Of a stretch of 64,000 nt of DNA, positions 17,989-26,220 are shown piece after piece (position 1 is the first letter of the stretch; each line of letters starts with the position of its first letter). Source of the DNA: Rhizobium sophoriradicis (GTDB lineage: Bacteria; Pseudomonadota; Alphaproteobacteria; Rhizobiales; Rhizobiaceae); contig NZ_RQIH01000007.1 in assembly GCF_003939025.1 (NCBI RefSeq), positions 62,001-126,000 of the forward strand, read 5' to 3'. The notes beneath the pieces were generated by a model. That model saw only the letters and a list, made by a program, of their open reading frames with translations, was not told the origin of the DNA and did not search any database. The translations under genes and the position numbers were made by a program.

Positions 17989-18684
17989 ATGCGCGATCTT
18001 GCAAATTTCAAAGGCTGCCCGGCGCCGAAGCCGGTGATGCTGAAGGGCCGTTTCGTCACCGTCGAGCCCTATCAGCGTGCGGAGCATCTCGAAGCGCTGT
18101 GGGAAGGTCTCGGTGGCATGGGCATCAACCCGCTGCTGCTCTATTTCGCGCAGGACGATTTCTCCGGTATCGAGGATTTCGCCAACTGGCTGGAAGCCGT
18201 GAACACCAAGTCCGGCTGGCTCACCCATATTTTCCGCGACAACGCCACCGGCAAGATTGTCGGCATGGCGAACTATATGCGCGCCGACCCGGCAAACGGC
18301 GTCGTCGAGATCGGCGGGGTGGCGCATGGCGCCGACATGAAGCGGTCGCCGCTGTCCACCGAGGCGCATTACCTGATGGCCAAACACGTCTTCGAGGATC
18401 TCGGCTACCGTCGCTACGAATGGAAATGCGACAATAACAACGAGGCGAGCAAGACGACGGCGGTGCGGTACGGCTTCAGCTTCGAAGGCGTGTTCCGCCA
18501 GCACATGATTTCCAAACATCGCAACCGCGACACCGCTTGGTTCTCGATGATCGATGCCGAATGGCCGCTGATCAACGCTGCCTTCGAGGCTTGGCTTTCG
18601 CCGCATAATTTCGACGCCGCCGGCAACCAGATCCGGCGATTGCATGATATCCGCGCCGATCTGGAAAAGGAAAGGCTCGCGTGA
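17989..18684 (+). CDS. GNAT-family N-acetyltransferase, RimJ/RimL-like
   Basis: A 231-residue acetyl-CoA-dependent acyltransferase. The first part, RFVTVEPYQRAEHLEALWEG, and the later KHVFEDLGYRRYEWKCDN and SKTTAVRYGFSFEGVFRQH match the RimJ/RimL branch of GNAT, whose members acetylate protein N-termini or small molecules. ATG at 17989 has AAGGGAG about 6 nt upstream. The stop overlaps the start of the next small membrane gene (GTGA), so the two are translationally coupled. The substrate is unknown. Confidence 0.85.
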   Translation: MRDLANFKGCPAPKPVMLKGRFVTVEPYQRAEHLEALWEGLGGMGINPLLLYFAQDDFSGIEDFANWLEAVNTKSGWLTHIFRDNATGKIVGMANYMRADPANGVVEIGGVAHGADMKRSPLSTEAHYLMAKHVFEDLGYRRYEWKCDNNNEASKTTAVRYGFSFEGVFRQHMISKHRNRDTAWFSMIDAEWPLINAAFEAWLSPHNFDAAGNQIRRLHDIRADLEKERLA

Positions 18685-18887
18685 ATCAGGAGAGCCGCTC
18701 GCAGGCGATCGCCGCCGCCATCATTCTGCTCGGCGCCGGCCTCGTCATTTATTTTCTGCCGACCATCGTCTTATGGATCGGCAATTTCTCGCCGGTGCTG
18801 GGAATTGCCGTCGGCGTCTGCCTGATCATGGCGTTTTTCGCGGTCTTCTGGCTCAGGGCGCGTTACCAGCGCGGCCGAGAAAAATAA
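18681..18887 (+). CDS. Small two-helix membrane protein
   Basis: A 68-residue hypothetical protein with two hydrophobic helices (about 9-31 and 35-58) and a basic C-terminus (RARYQRGREK). The GTG start overlaps the preceding GNAT stop in a GTGA arrangement, which supports expression by coupling. No family is recognised. It ends two bases before the stop of the convergent NicO gene. Confidence 0.7.
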   Translation: MNQESRSQAIAAAIILLGAGLVIYFLPTIVLWIGNFSPVLGIAVGVCLIMAFFAVFWLRARYQRGREK

Positions 18888-18889
18888 GG

Positions 18890-19966
18890 TCAGCCCTGCA
18901 GGGAGGCGCCGAGCAGCAAGACGCCCATCAGGATGACGAGAAGCGCGCCGAGGATTTCGATGGCGTGGCCGATCCAGATCGAGGCGGTCGAGCCGCGTCC
19001 GGAGAGGCGGACGGCAGCACCCTTGGCGGTGACGGCGAGGGTGGCAAGCACGGAAACGGTGATCGCGGTGCCGAGCGACATGGCGGCGACCGACAGCATG
19101 CCGCCGAGATAAAGCCCGTTCAGCAGCGAGAAGGTCATGACCAGGAGCGCGCCGGAGCAGGGGCGAAGGCCGACGGCAACGATCGCCGACCAGGCCTCGC
19201 GGGCGCTGAACTTGTCGCCGGCGAGCAGGGCCGGATCCGGCAGATGGGCATTGCCGCAGGTCTCGCAGACCATGCCGGGAACGAAGGTATGGCCGGCGCC
19301 GACGGCCTGCGCCTTGCCGTTGAAGGCATAGGCTTGGCGTTCGGACGCGTTGTCCTTCCAATTGAGCATCATGCTGACCGGGCCGGCGGATGTCGCCATC
19401 AGCCGGCGGCGCGGCAAATTGCCCGCCATGGAGCGCAGTTTGCGAAACAGCAGCCAGCCGCCGAAGAAGATGACCATGACGAAGCTGGCGATTTCCATCG
19501 CATGGGTCGCAGCCGTCAGCGTGATGCCTGTGCCGCGCAGCACCAGCCAGGCGCCGCCGACCAGGGCGACGGCGACGACGCCCTGGATGAACGCCGAAAT
19601 GAAGGAAATCACCACGCCGCGCTTCAGCTCGACCTCGTTGGCGATCATGTATGAGGAGATGACCGCCTTGCCGTGGCCGGGGCCGGCGGCATGGAAGACG
19701 CCGTAGGCGAAGGAAAGACCGATCAGCGATGTCAGCTGCCACGGATCCTCGCGCATGCCCTTCAAGGCATCCGTCAGCGCCCGGTAAAAGGCCTGCTGCT
19801 CATAGTTCACATAGAGCAAAAGCGGTGCGAACGGTCCGCCAGTCGGTTGAAAACTCGGTTCGGCCGTGCCGATGCCGAGGGGCGATTGCGCATGGGCGAG
19901 GCTTGCCGCCATCACGAGCGCAAGAAGGGCTGCGGAAAGGATGAAGGACGGGCGTTTCGTCAGCAT
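18890..19966 (-). CDS. NicO/RcnA-type nickel-cobalt membrane transporter
   Basis: A 358-residue membrane protein of the NicO superfamily, which moves nickel or cobalt out of or into the cell. It has a signal-like N-terminus (to about residue 27, AHAQ), then AYGVFHAAGPGHGKAVISSY with the conserved HxAGPGHGK motif, and GLRPCSGALLVMTF in the second half, both hallmarks of the family. About seven transmembrane helices follow. A loop between helices holds CETCGNAH, a possible metal site. The ATG overlaps the DUF1007 stop (ATGCTGA), so the two genes form a coupled pair. Whether it exports or imports cannot be told from sequence; RcnA-like export is favoured. Confidence 0.88.
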   Translation of the reverse strand: MLTKRPSFILSAALLALVMAASLAHAQSPLGIGTAEPSFQPTGGPFAPLLLYVNYEQQAFYRALTDALKGMREDPWQLTSLIGLSFAYGVFHAAGPGHGKAVISSYMIANEVELKRGVVISFISAFIQGVVAVALVGGAWLVLRGTGITLTAATHAMEIASFVMVIFFGGWLLFRKLRSMAGNLPRRRLMATSAGPVSMMLNWKDNASERQAYAFNGKAQAVGAGHTFVPGMVCETCGNAHLPDPALLAGDKFSAREAWSAIVAVGLRPCSGALLVMTFSLLNGLYLGGMLSVAAMSLGTAITVSVLATLAVTAKGAAVRLSGRGSTASIWIGHAIEILGALLVILMGVLLLGASLQG

Positions 19967-20601
19967 GTAACCTCCAGCCGGGTGGCGAAGAGTTTGGACA
20001 TGTTGGTGCCGGTGGGATCGTTAAAAAAGGCATCGGTCAACGACTGCTTGTTTTCCGAGATCACCTGGTCGGCATCGGGCCTGACCACCTGGTGTTTGCA
20101 CGCCTTGAAGCCGTCGCCGACGATTGAAAGTTCGGCGTCGGTCGGAAAGTCGATCGACGTATAGAGCGTCGGGTCGTAGACGCCGAAGCTCAGCCTGCCC
20201 TTGAGCGGCATCTTCTCCGCCGGCTTCACCGCGAAGAACATCAGCAGCTGGCCATCCTTGTAGTCGACATGGATGATGTCGGGCTGCTGGACGGTGACGT
20301 TTTTCCCGTTGACCGTCAGGTTCATGTAGTAATCGTAATCGGCAAGCGATTGCTTCACCGTTTTGCCGACCTGCGCGAGTTCGTTCGGCTCGAGCTTCAG
20401 ATCGGTGTTCTTGTCGAAATCCATGACGACCGAGGAGGAGAAGACCTCGTCAAAGCGCCAGACATTGCGCAGTTCCTCGACGCTGCCGTCAGCGCCGGCA
20501 ACGACTTCGAGCCGCGCCTCCACGAAGATGTGCGGATGCGCAAAGGCGGCGGCTGGCGCCAGCGAAAGAAGCGCGGTCATCAATGGTATGGATTTTTTCA
20601 T
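19960..20601 (-). CDS. DUF1007 periplasmic protein, NicO partner
   Basis: A 213-residue protein with a signal peptide (about 1-21, ending AFAHP). The mature N-terminus HPHIFVEARLEVV is typical of DUF1007. DUF1007 genes are repeatedly found next to NicO transporters, as here, where the downstream gene overlaps it by 7 bp; a periplasmic metal-handling role is inferred. ATG at 20601 gives the signal peptide; the frame upstream to 20733 is not supported. A perfect 11-bp tandem duplication lies 42 bp upstream. Confidence 0.83.
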   Translation of the reverse strand: MKKSIPLMTALLSLAPAAAFAHPHIFVEARLEVVAGADGSVEELRNVWRFDEVFSSSVVMDFDKNTDLKLEPNELAQVGKTVKQSLADYDYYMNLTVNGKNVTVQQPDIIHVDYKDGQLLMFFAVKPAEKMPLKGRLSFGVYDPTLYTSIDFPTDAELSIVGDGFKACKHQVVRPDADQVISENKQSLTDAFFNDPTGTNMSKLFATRLEVTC

Positions 20602-20643
20602 GCGTCCCGCTGCCTTATTCGCTCGACCCGAGTTCTTGCCAGA

Positions 20644-20665
20644 AATTGGGACGGAATTGGGACGG
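20644..20665. repeat. Tandem 11-bp repeat before the DUF1007-nicO pair
   Basis: AATTGGGACGG occurs twice without a gap (20644-20654 and 20655-20665), about one helical turn apart, in the short region between the LysR stop and the DUF1007 start. It could be a regulator site or part of a small duplication. Confidence 0.6.
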
Positions 20666-20729
20666 CCTGCCGGCTGAACTTGCCCGGGATCACCCGATCG
20701 TCCGGCCGCGCGGATCATTTGGTGCAGCC

Positions 20730-21623
20730 TCACGGATGCTTCTTGAACCAGTTGTGCAGGTAGTCGACGAAGATCCTCACCTTGGCCGGCAGGTAGCGCC
20801 GGTGCGGATAGACGGCATAGATGCCGCGGTCGGTCGGGATGTAGTCGTTGAACAGCGTCACCAGTTCGCCGCTCTCGATCGGCTTGCGGGCGATGAAATC
20901 CGGAATGAAGGCAATACCGATGCCGGCAAGGGCCGCGCGCAATGTCGCATGCGGGCTGTTGACCTCTATCGGCCCGGAAACGGCGACCGCGAACGAGGTG
21001 TTGTCGGGATTGTAGAAGCGGATGCTCGCCTGACTGCGCGCGTTGGTGTCGACGATGAAAGGGACGTTGGAAATATCGCTCGGATGCTCGATGTTCGGAT
21101 AGCGGGTGAGAAACTCCGGGGTGGCGCAGAGATGGATCCGGAAATCGGAGATCTTGCGGGCGATCATGCCGGAATCCTCGAGCTTGGTGATGCGGATCGC
21201 CACGTCGAAACCTTCCTCGATCAGATCGACGAAGCGGTCGTCGGCGGCGATCTCCAGCGAAACCTCGGGGTTCTCCCTGGCGAAATCGATCAGCGACTGG
21301 CCGACATCGGCGTCGACGTAGGTGCGCGGCACCGAGATGCGCAGCCGTCCTTTGAGCTGCGCATTGTTTTCGCGCACGAGATCGGCGAGGTTGTCGATCT
21401 CCTTGAGGATATCGGAGGCGGTGCGGTAGTAGGTATGGCCGGCCTCGGTCATCGAGAACTGCCGGGTGGTACGGTTGAGCAGCAGCGCGCCGAGCTCATC
21501 CTCCAGTTCGCGCACGTATTTGGAGAGCAGTGCCTTCGAGCGGCCGGTCCGGCGCGCGGCGGCGGAAAAGCCTTCGGCCTCGACGACATCGATGAAGGCG
21601 CGTATGCGGGTCAGAGTGTCCAT
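20730..21623 (-). CDS. LysR-family transcriptional regulator
   Basis: A 297-residue LysR-type activator/repressor. The winged helix-turn-helix occupies about residues 1-65 (FIDVVEAEGFSAAARRTGRS then LSKYVRELEDELGALL), and the co-inducer domain follows. ATG at 21623 has a purine-rich GGGGGAAGG upstream and gives the standard N-terminus; the longer frame is discarded. It is divergent from the ornithine decarboxylase region by 523 bp, and precedes the DUF1007-nicO genes on the same strand by 128 bp. Its target is not evident from context. Confidence 0.9.
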   Translation of the reverse strand: MDTLTRIRAFIDVVEAEGFSAAARRTGRSKALLSKYVRELEDELGALLLNRTTRQFSMTEAGHTYYRTASDILKEIDNLADLVRENNAQLKGRLRISVPRTYVDADVGQSLIDFARENPEVSLEIAADDRFVDLIEEGFDVAIRITKLEDSGMIARKISDFRIHLCATPEFLTRYPNIEHPSDISNVPFIVDTNARSQASIRFYNPDNTSFAVAVSGPIEVNSPHATLRAALAGIGIAFIPDFIARKPIESGELVTLFNDYIPTDRGIYAVYPHRRYLPAKVRIFVDYLHNWFKKHP

Positions 21624-21753
21624 GGCCTTCCCCCTTTCGAAACGTTGAACAAATTGGCCCGAGCTGTTCAATTATTTTTTTGACCCCAAGATCAAAAAAA
21701 CGCTTGATTGTGAAGGCGAATATTCTTATTTCCACCTCAGCCCAAAGTCGCAC

Positions 21754-22146
21754 GTGCCCATGGGTGTCCGCCGAACCCTCGAATTGGTGAGGAAATCGGT
21801 AAGGTACCTGGAATTAACCCCTCCAGTCGCTATTCCGGCCAACCGGAAAATGCGAGGACGCCTGAAGCAACGACGGTGCGGGCCTTTTTGTTCTCTCCCT
21901 GCTTTCCATCAGCGGGGGTTACTGAAGAGGCACACCATCATTGCCGGAAGTGCGGTTGGGATTCTCCCTCCAATCCATGGCAGACAAAGCCGAACTTACA
22001 CCGCATCGCGGCGTTGGTTCACTATCCGCGCATCGAGCGCTTGCTATGGTTCCGGGGTCTCCACCGGCTGGTTCCAATGCGAGTTCTCGTATGCCCTTTG
22101 TCCTCCGGTTCATGCCGGAGCTCTGGAACTGGAAGAGGGAATCGAT
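21754..22146 (+). ncRNA. Candidate speF-type leader RNA upstream of ornithine decarboxylase
   Basis: Nearly 400 bp without a convincing long gene precede ornithine decarboxylase. In alphaproteobacteria a conserved structured RNA called the speF motif is known at this place, and the length fits. A visible element is the hairpin CTCCGG-TTCATG-CCGGAG at 22103-22120, 26 nt before the start codon. The exact ends, fold and ligand are not derived here. This is a call from position and known association, not from a covariance-model match. Confidence 0.55.
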
Positions 22147-22150
22147 ATGA
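22091..22150 (+). CDS. Possible 19-codon upstream ORF coupled to ornithine decarboxylase
   Basis: A short frame beginning ATG CCC TTT at 22091 encodes 19 residues (MPFVLRFMPELWNWKRESI). Its TGA overlaps the decarboxylase ATG as ATGA, and it spans the hairpin at 22103-22120. No strong Shine-Dalgarno is visible. Leader peptides regulate ornithine decarboxylase in gammaproteobacteria, so a similar role is possible, but overlap by chance is not excluded. Confidence 0.3.
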   Translation: MPFVLRFMPELWNWKRESI

Positions 22151-23280
22151 CCACCCAGCGCATCCGCGACTTTCTCGCAACCCGACGTCCCGACGGTCCC
22201 TGCCTCGTGGTTGACCTCGATGTCGTTCGCGACAATTTCCAGGCCTTCCGTCACGCCATGCCGGACAGCGCGATCTACTACGCCGTCAAGGCCAACCCGG
22301 CCCCTGAGGTGCTGAAGCTGCTCGCAGGTCTCGGCTCCAATTTCGATTGCGCATCCGTTGCCGAAATCGAAATGGCGCTCGACGCCGGTGCGACCGCTGC
22401 CCGCATCTCCTTCGGCAACACGATCAAGAAGGAGCGTGATGTCGCTCGCGCTCATGCGCTCGGCGTCAGCCTCTTTGCCGTCGACAGCCACGAGGAAGTC
22501 GAGAAGATCTCGCGCGCCGCTCCCGGCGCCCGTGTCTTCTGCCGGGTGCTGACCGATGGCGAAGGCGCCGAATGGCCGCTGTCGCGCAAGTTCGGCTGCG
22601 TTCCGCAGATGGCCGTCGACGTTCTCGTCTACGCCCACCAGCTCGGCCTGCAGTCCTACGGCGTCTCGTTCCATGTCGGTTCGCAGATGACCAAGGTCGA
22701 TGCCTGGGATTCGGCACTCGCCGATGCGAAGCGCGTTTTCGTATCGCTTGCCAAGCAGGGCATTCACCTGCAGATGGTCAACATGGGCGGCGGCTTCCCG
22801 ACGAAGTATCTGCGCGACGTTCCGTCGGCAGAGGCTTACGGCAAGTCGATCTACCAGGCGCTGCGCACGCATTTCGGCAACCAGATCCCGCAGACGATCA
22901 TCGAGCCGGGCCGCGGCATGGTCGGCAATGCCGGTGTCATCAAGGCGGAAGTCGTGCTGATTTCGAAGAAGTCGGACAATGACGATGCCCGCTGGGTCTT
23001 CCTCGACATCGGCAAGTTCGGCGGTCTCGCCGAGACGATGGATGAAGCCATCCGCTATCCGATCCGCACGGAGCACGACGGCGACGAGATGGAACCCTGC
23101 GTCATCGCCGGCCCGACCTGCGATTCGGCCGACGTGCTCTACGAGAAGAAGCTCTATCCGCTGCCGATCTCCCTTTCGATCGGCGACGAGGTCCTGATCG
23201 AAGGCACCGGCGCCTACACGACGACCTATTCGGCGGTCGCTTTCAACGGCTTCGAGCCGCTGAAGGCCTACGTCATCTAA
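22147..23280 (+). CDS. speF: Ornithine (lysine/ornithine) decarboxylase, fold III
   Basis: A 377-residue PLP enzyme of the eukaryote-like (alanine racemase fold) ornithine decarboxylase group, making putrescine, a precursor of homospermidine and spermidine. PLP-binding Lys48 lies in YYAVKANPAPEV; MVNMGGGFPTKY and IEPGRGMVGNAG form the phosphate-binding part; and CDSADVLYEKK carries the conserved Cys/Asp of the active site. ATG at 22147 is preceded by GAGGGA. The length is right for the bacterial branch; some members accept lysine too. A long leader precedes it and a probable hairpin terminator follows. It is a monocistronic unit. Confidence 0.93.
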   Translation: MTTQRIRDFLATRRPDGPCLVVDLDVVRDNFQAFRHAMPDSAIYYAVKANPAPEVLKLLAGLGSNFDCASVAEIEMALDAGATAARISFGNTIKKERDVARAHALGVSLFAVDSHEEVEKISRAAPGARVFCRVLTDGEGAEWPLSRKFGCVPQMAVDVLVYAHQLGLQSYGVSFHVGSQMTKVDAWDSALADAKRVFVSLAKQGIHLQMVNMGGGFPTKYLRDVPSAEAYGKSIYQALRTHFGNQIPQTIIEPGRGMVGNAGVIKAEVVLISKKSDNDDARWVFLDIGKFGGLAETMDEAIRYPIRTEHDGDEMEPCVIAGPTCDSADVLYEKKLYPLPISLSIGDEVLIEGTGAYTTTYSAVAFNGFEPLKAYVI

Positions 23281-23290
23281 GGTTGTTTCC

Positions 23291-23318
23291 GCCGGCCCCG
23301 TAACCAGCCGGGGCGGCA
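23291..23318 (+). terminator. Probable terminator hairpin after ornithine decarboxylase
   Basis: GCCGGCCCCG at 23291-23300 pairs with CGGGGCGGC-containing sequence ending about 23317 (nine pairs with one bulged G) around an 8-nt loop. The following bases are only moderately T-rich. Confidence 0.4.
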
Positions 23319-23374
23319 ACTTCACAATTTTCATTTATCGCCGCTGATAACGGTATTGGGTACGGGAGGCCAAG

Positions 23375-23965
23375 ATGGCCGCTGTTCTTGATTCTGTCCG
23401 CGCATTCTTTGCGCCCACCACCTTCGCCATCGACGCCGAAAATCCCTCGGATGTCGTTGCCCGTGAAAACTTGCTCGACCGCGTCATGGGACCGGACCGC
23501 CGCAAGAAGTCGTCGGAGAAGATTCGCCGCAACCGTGTTCCGGCCGAGGGCCTGGCGCTGGTCGCGCGTGACCGCGACGGTCATGTCATCGGCACGGTGC
23601 GGCTCTGGAACGTCGAGGCCGGCGTCAACGATGCAGGCACGCCGATCAACGCGCTGCTGCTCGGTCCGCTCGCCGTCGATGGCCGTCACGGCGGCAAGGG
23701 CATTGGCGCGGCGCTGATGCGCGCGGCGATCCTGGAGGCGAAGAACCGTGGGCATGGCGCTATCCTGCTCGTCGGCGACGCCGCCTATTACGAGCGTTTC
23801 GGCTTCTTCGCCGAAAAGGCTCGCCATCTTGTCATGCCGGGTCCGTTCGAACGCTCGCGCTTTCTGGCGCTCGAGCTCACGGAAGGCTGGCTTGACGGCG
23901 CGGCCGGCATGATCGTCCCCTCGGGGCGCATGCTGACCGGCGCGCCGGTTCGCCGCGCCGCCTGA
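23375..23965 (+). CDS. GNAT-family N-acetyltransferase
   Basis: A 196-residue acyltransferase of the GNAT superfamily. The acetyl-CoA-binding core is LLGPLAVDGRHGGKGIGAAL (the Q/R-x-x-G-x-G/A type loop is RHGGKGIG), followed by ILLVGDAAYYERFGF, which is typical of the YhbS-like group. ATG at 23375 has GGGAGG about 7 nt upstream. The substrate is unknown. It is a single gene. Confidence 0.85.
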   Translation: MAAVLDSVRAFFAPTTFAIDAENPSDVVARENLLDRVMGPDRRKKSSEKIRRNRVPAEGLALVARDRDGHVIGTVRLWNVEAGVNDAGTPINALLLGPLAVDGRHGGKGIGAALMRAAILEAKNRGHGAILLVGDAAYYERFGFFAEKARHLVMPGPFERSRFLALELTEGWLDGAAGMIVPSGRMLTGAPVRRAA

Positions 23966-23982
23966 GGCTGTGCCGATCGGCT

Positions 23983-24011
23983 GGCCGGGGTGGAACGTCC
24001 TTACCCCGGCC
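23983..24011. other. Strong GC hairpin downstream of the GNAT gene
   Basis: GGCCGGGGT at 23983-23991 pairs perfectly with ACCCCGGCC at 24003-24011 around an 11-nt loop. No T tract follows, so it is recorded as a hairpin and not as a standard terminator. Confidence 0.5.
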
Positions 24012-24187
24012 GGCAATATCCGCGCCGTTTGATCATGGAGGCAGGCGGGCCTGCCGTGGTTGCGGCGCGGATTGTCCTTTTTGGCGGCCGACGCGGCGCA
24101 TGATCACCGGCGCACGCGGCAACACAATCGCGTGAAAAGTGCCGCCGGCCCGCGAAGATATCGCTGAGATATCCTATCTTGCGCCGC

Positions 24188-25216
24188 ATGCTCCGTGTTC
24201 TCTCCTTTCTGCTTCTTTTCTCTCTGCCGCTTGCCACAACGGCGCCGGCCACTGCCCAGAGCGTAGCCCGCGCCAGCACCGGGCTTGACCCGCGTCTCGA
24301 TCAGGCGGCTGATGACCTGGCGATGCGGCCGCTCAAGGTGGTGATCGTCGCGCGCGGTGGGCGGGTGCTTGCCGAACGCGGTTTCCACGGTCATTCACCG
24401 GCAGAATCGACCAATATCAAATCCGCTTCGAAGTCGATCATTTCGGCGCTGGTCGGCATCGCTATCGACAAAGGCCTGCTGAAGGGGCCGGATCAGAAGA
24501 TCGCACCGATCCTGAAGGCCGATCTGCCTGAAACACCCGATCCGCGCCTCAACGACATCACCATCGGCAATCTTCTCTCCATGCAGACTGGGCTCGATCG
24601 CATGTCGGGGCCGAATTACGGCCGCTGGGTCTCCTCGCGCAACTGGGTGCGTTTTGCCCTTTCGCAGCCTTTCGTCGATCAGCCCAGTGGAGAAATGCTC
24701 TATTCCACCGCATCCACGCATCTGCTGTCGGCCATTCTCACCAAGGTCAGCGGGCGGTCGACGCTGGCCCTGGCGCAGGAATGGCTGGGTCCGGTCGACG
24801 GTTTCCGCATCGGCGCATGGGAGCGCGATCCGCAGGGCATCTATCTCGGCGGCAACCAGATGGCGATGAGCGCCCGCTCCCTGCTTGCCTTCGGCGAACT
24901 CTATCGCAACGGCGGCAAGACCGCCGAAGGCCGCCAGGTCATCCCGGCCGACTGGATCTCCCGATCGTGGCAGCATCGCACCAACTCACGCTTTTCGGGC
25001 GACGAATATGGCTATGGCTGGTTCACGCGGCAGATCGGCGGCGAGCAGGTGCATTTCGCCTGGGGTTACGGCGGGCAGATGCTCTATATCGTGCCGTCGC
25101 TCGATCTGACGGTCGTCATGACTTCGGAAGAGAGCGGTCCGTCCGCCCGAAACGGCTACCGGGATCTGCTGCACGGTCTGTTGGCTGACATCATCGGCGC
25201 GGTGCGGGCCGCCTGA
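24188..25216 (+). CDS. Exported serine hydrolase of the beta-lactamase class C/esterase family
   Basis: A 342-residue protein with a signal peptide (about 1-24, ending ATAQS), so probably periplasmic. The SxxK catalytic motif is SASK in NIKSASKSIISALVG; the tyrosine motif region is MLYSTASTHLLSA; and a late WGYGGQMLYI replaces the third box. These features match the class C/penicillin-binding-like serine hydrolases, which include esterases and peptidases, so antibiotic resistance is not implied. ATG at 24188 is used; a TTG at 24179 would add three residues. No ribosome site is clear. Confidence 0.85.
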   Translation: MLRVLSFLLLFSLPLATTAPATAQSVARASTGLDPRLDQAADDLAMRPLKVVIVARGGRVLAERGFHGHSPAESTNIKSASKSIISALVGIAIDKGLLKGPDQKIAPILKADLPETPDPRLNDITIGNLLSMQTGLDRMSGPNYGRWVSSRNWVRFALSQPFVDQPSGEMLYSTASTHLLSAILTKVSGRSTLALAQEWLGPVDGFRIGAWERDPQGIYLGGNQMAMSARSLLAFGELYRNGGKTAEGRQVIPADWISRSWQHRTNSRFSGDEYGYGWFTRQIGGEQVHFAWGYGGQMLYIVPSLDLTVVMTSEESGPSARNGYRDLLHGLLADIIGAVRAA

Positions 25217-25283
25217 TTAAAGCGCCCGTGCATCTTGGACAATCAGCAGGCCGCATAACGACCGAAGCACATTTCGGAAAGAT

Positions 25284-26102
25284 CTAGATATTTTGATCCA
25301 TGGTCTCGGCCGGGATTTCGTCGGCGCGGTGGATGCGCACGACGGTGGCCGGCACGCCGGCGACCGTACAATGTTCGGGAACCGGCTTCAGCACGACGCT
25401 GCCGGCGGCGATCTTGCTGAAGGCGCCGATTTCGATATTGCCGAGGATCTTGGCGCCGGCGCCGATCATGACGCCATGGCGGATCTTCGGGTGGCGGTCA
25501 CCGGTTTCCTTGCCGGTGCCGCCGAGCGTGACGCCCTGCAGGATCGATACTTCGTCCTCGATCACGGCCGTTTCGCCGATGACGATTCCCGAGCCGTGGT
25601 CGAGCATGATGGAAGCGCCGATTCGTGCGGCCGGATGAATATCGGGGCCGAAGACCAGCGAGGCGAGATTGGCGAGCCAGGTGGCGATCTCCGGCCGGCC
25701 GGCGTTCCAGAGCGCGTGGGCGACGCGGTGCGTCTGCAGCGCATGAAAGCCCTTGAGGTTGAGGAGCGCGTGCAGAAATGTCGTGCAAGCGGGATCGCGC
25801 TGGCGCACGGCTGCGAGGTCTGCCTCGACCTTCCGCATGATGTCGTCGCTCAGGGTCGACAGTATAAGATCCAACAGATTGCCGGTTTCCACCTGCGTCA
25901 CGGAAAGCCGGGCGGCGATTACCCGGGCAAGGATCTCATTATTGCCGATGGCATCCGTCACCTCTGCGGCAAGCAGCCGCTGCAATATCGGCTCTCGCGC
26001 CGCAAGCTCGGCTGCCTCGGCGCGGATGGCGTTCCAAACGGACGCATCGCCCAAAGGCGGCGGCTGTTGCTCGGCTACACCGAGGCCGGTTGATTTCGGC
26101 AT
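25284..26102 (-). CDS. cysE: Serine O-acetyltransferase
   Basis: A 272-residue cytoplasmic enzyme that makes O-acetylserine from serine and acetyl-CoA, the first step of cysteine synthesis. The N-terminal helical domain is about residues 20-140; the left-handed beta-helix of hexapeptide repeats begins near FGPDIHPAARIG and includes the catalytic MLDHGSGIVIGETAVI and VTLGGTGKETGDRHPKI. Of the three nearby starts (GTG 26120, ATG 26108, ATG 26102), the last has the best spacing (8 nt) from GAGG. It is a single gene between the serine hydrolase and a GNAT gene. Confidence 0.95.
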   Translation of the reverse strand: MPKSTGLGVAEQQPPPLGDASVWNAIRAEAAELAAREPILQRLLAAEVTDAIGNNEILARVIAARLSVTQVETGNLLDLILSTLSDDIMRKVEADLAAVRQRDPACTTFLHALLNLKGFHALQTHRVAHALWNAGRPEIATWLANLASLVFGPDIHPAARIGASIMLDHGSGIVIGETAVIEDEVSILQGVTLGGTGKETGDRHPKIRHGVMIGAGAKILGNIEIGAFSKIAAGSVVLKPVPEHCTVAGVPATVVRIHRADEIPAETMDQNI

Positions 26103-26220
26103 TGGCATTTCCTCTGTCACCTACGCGCAGGAATACCTGCGTGATTTTTCATGTTTGGCCCATGCAAAGCATTTGGCAAGATGGATTCGGGGGCCTGGCG
26201 CGTGTCCTAGTCAGACGGGT

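Noticed and set aside
20602..20729. Cobalamin riboswitch upstream of the nickel/cobalt transporter
   Set aside because: Only 128 bp are available and no B12-box-like sequence was seen; the tandem repeat is the only notable feature.
24188..25216. Antibiotic-resistance beta-lactamase
   Set aside because: The SxxK motif is present, but the full class C pattern is not, and the family has many esterases and peptidases. Resistance cannot be inferred.
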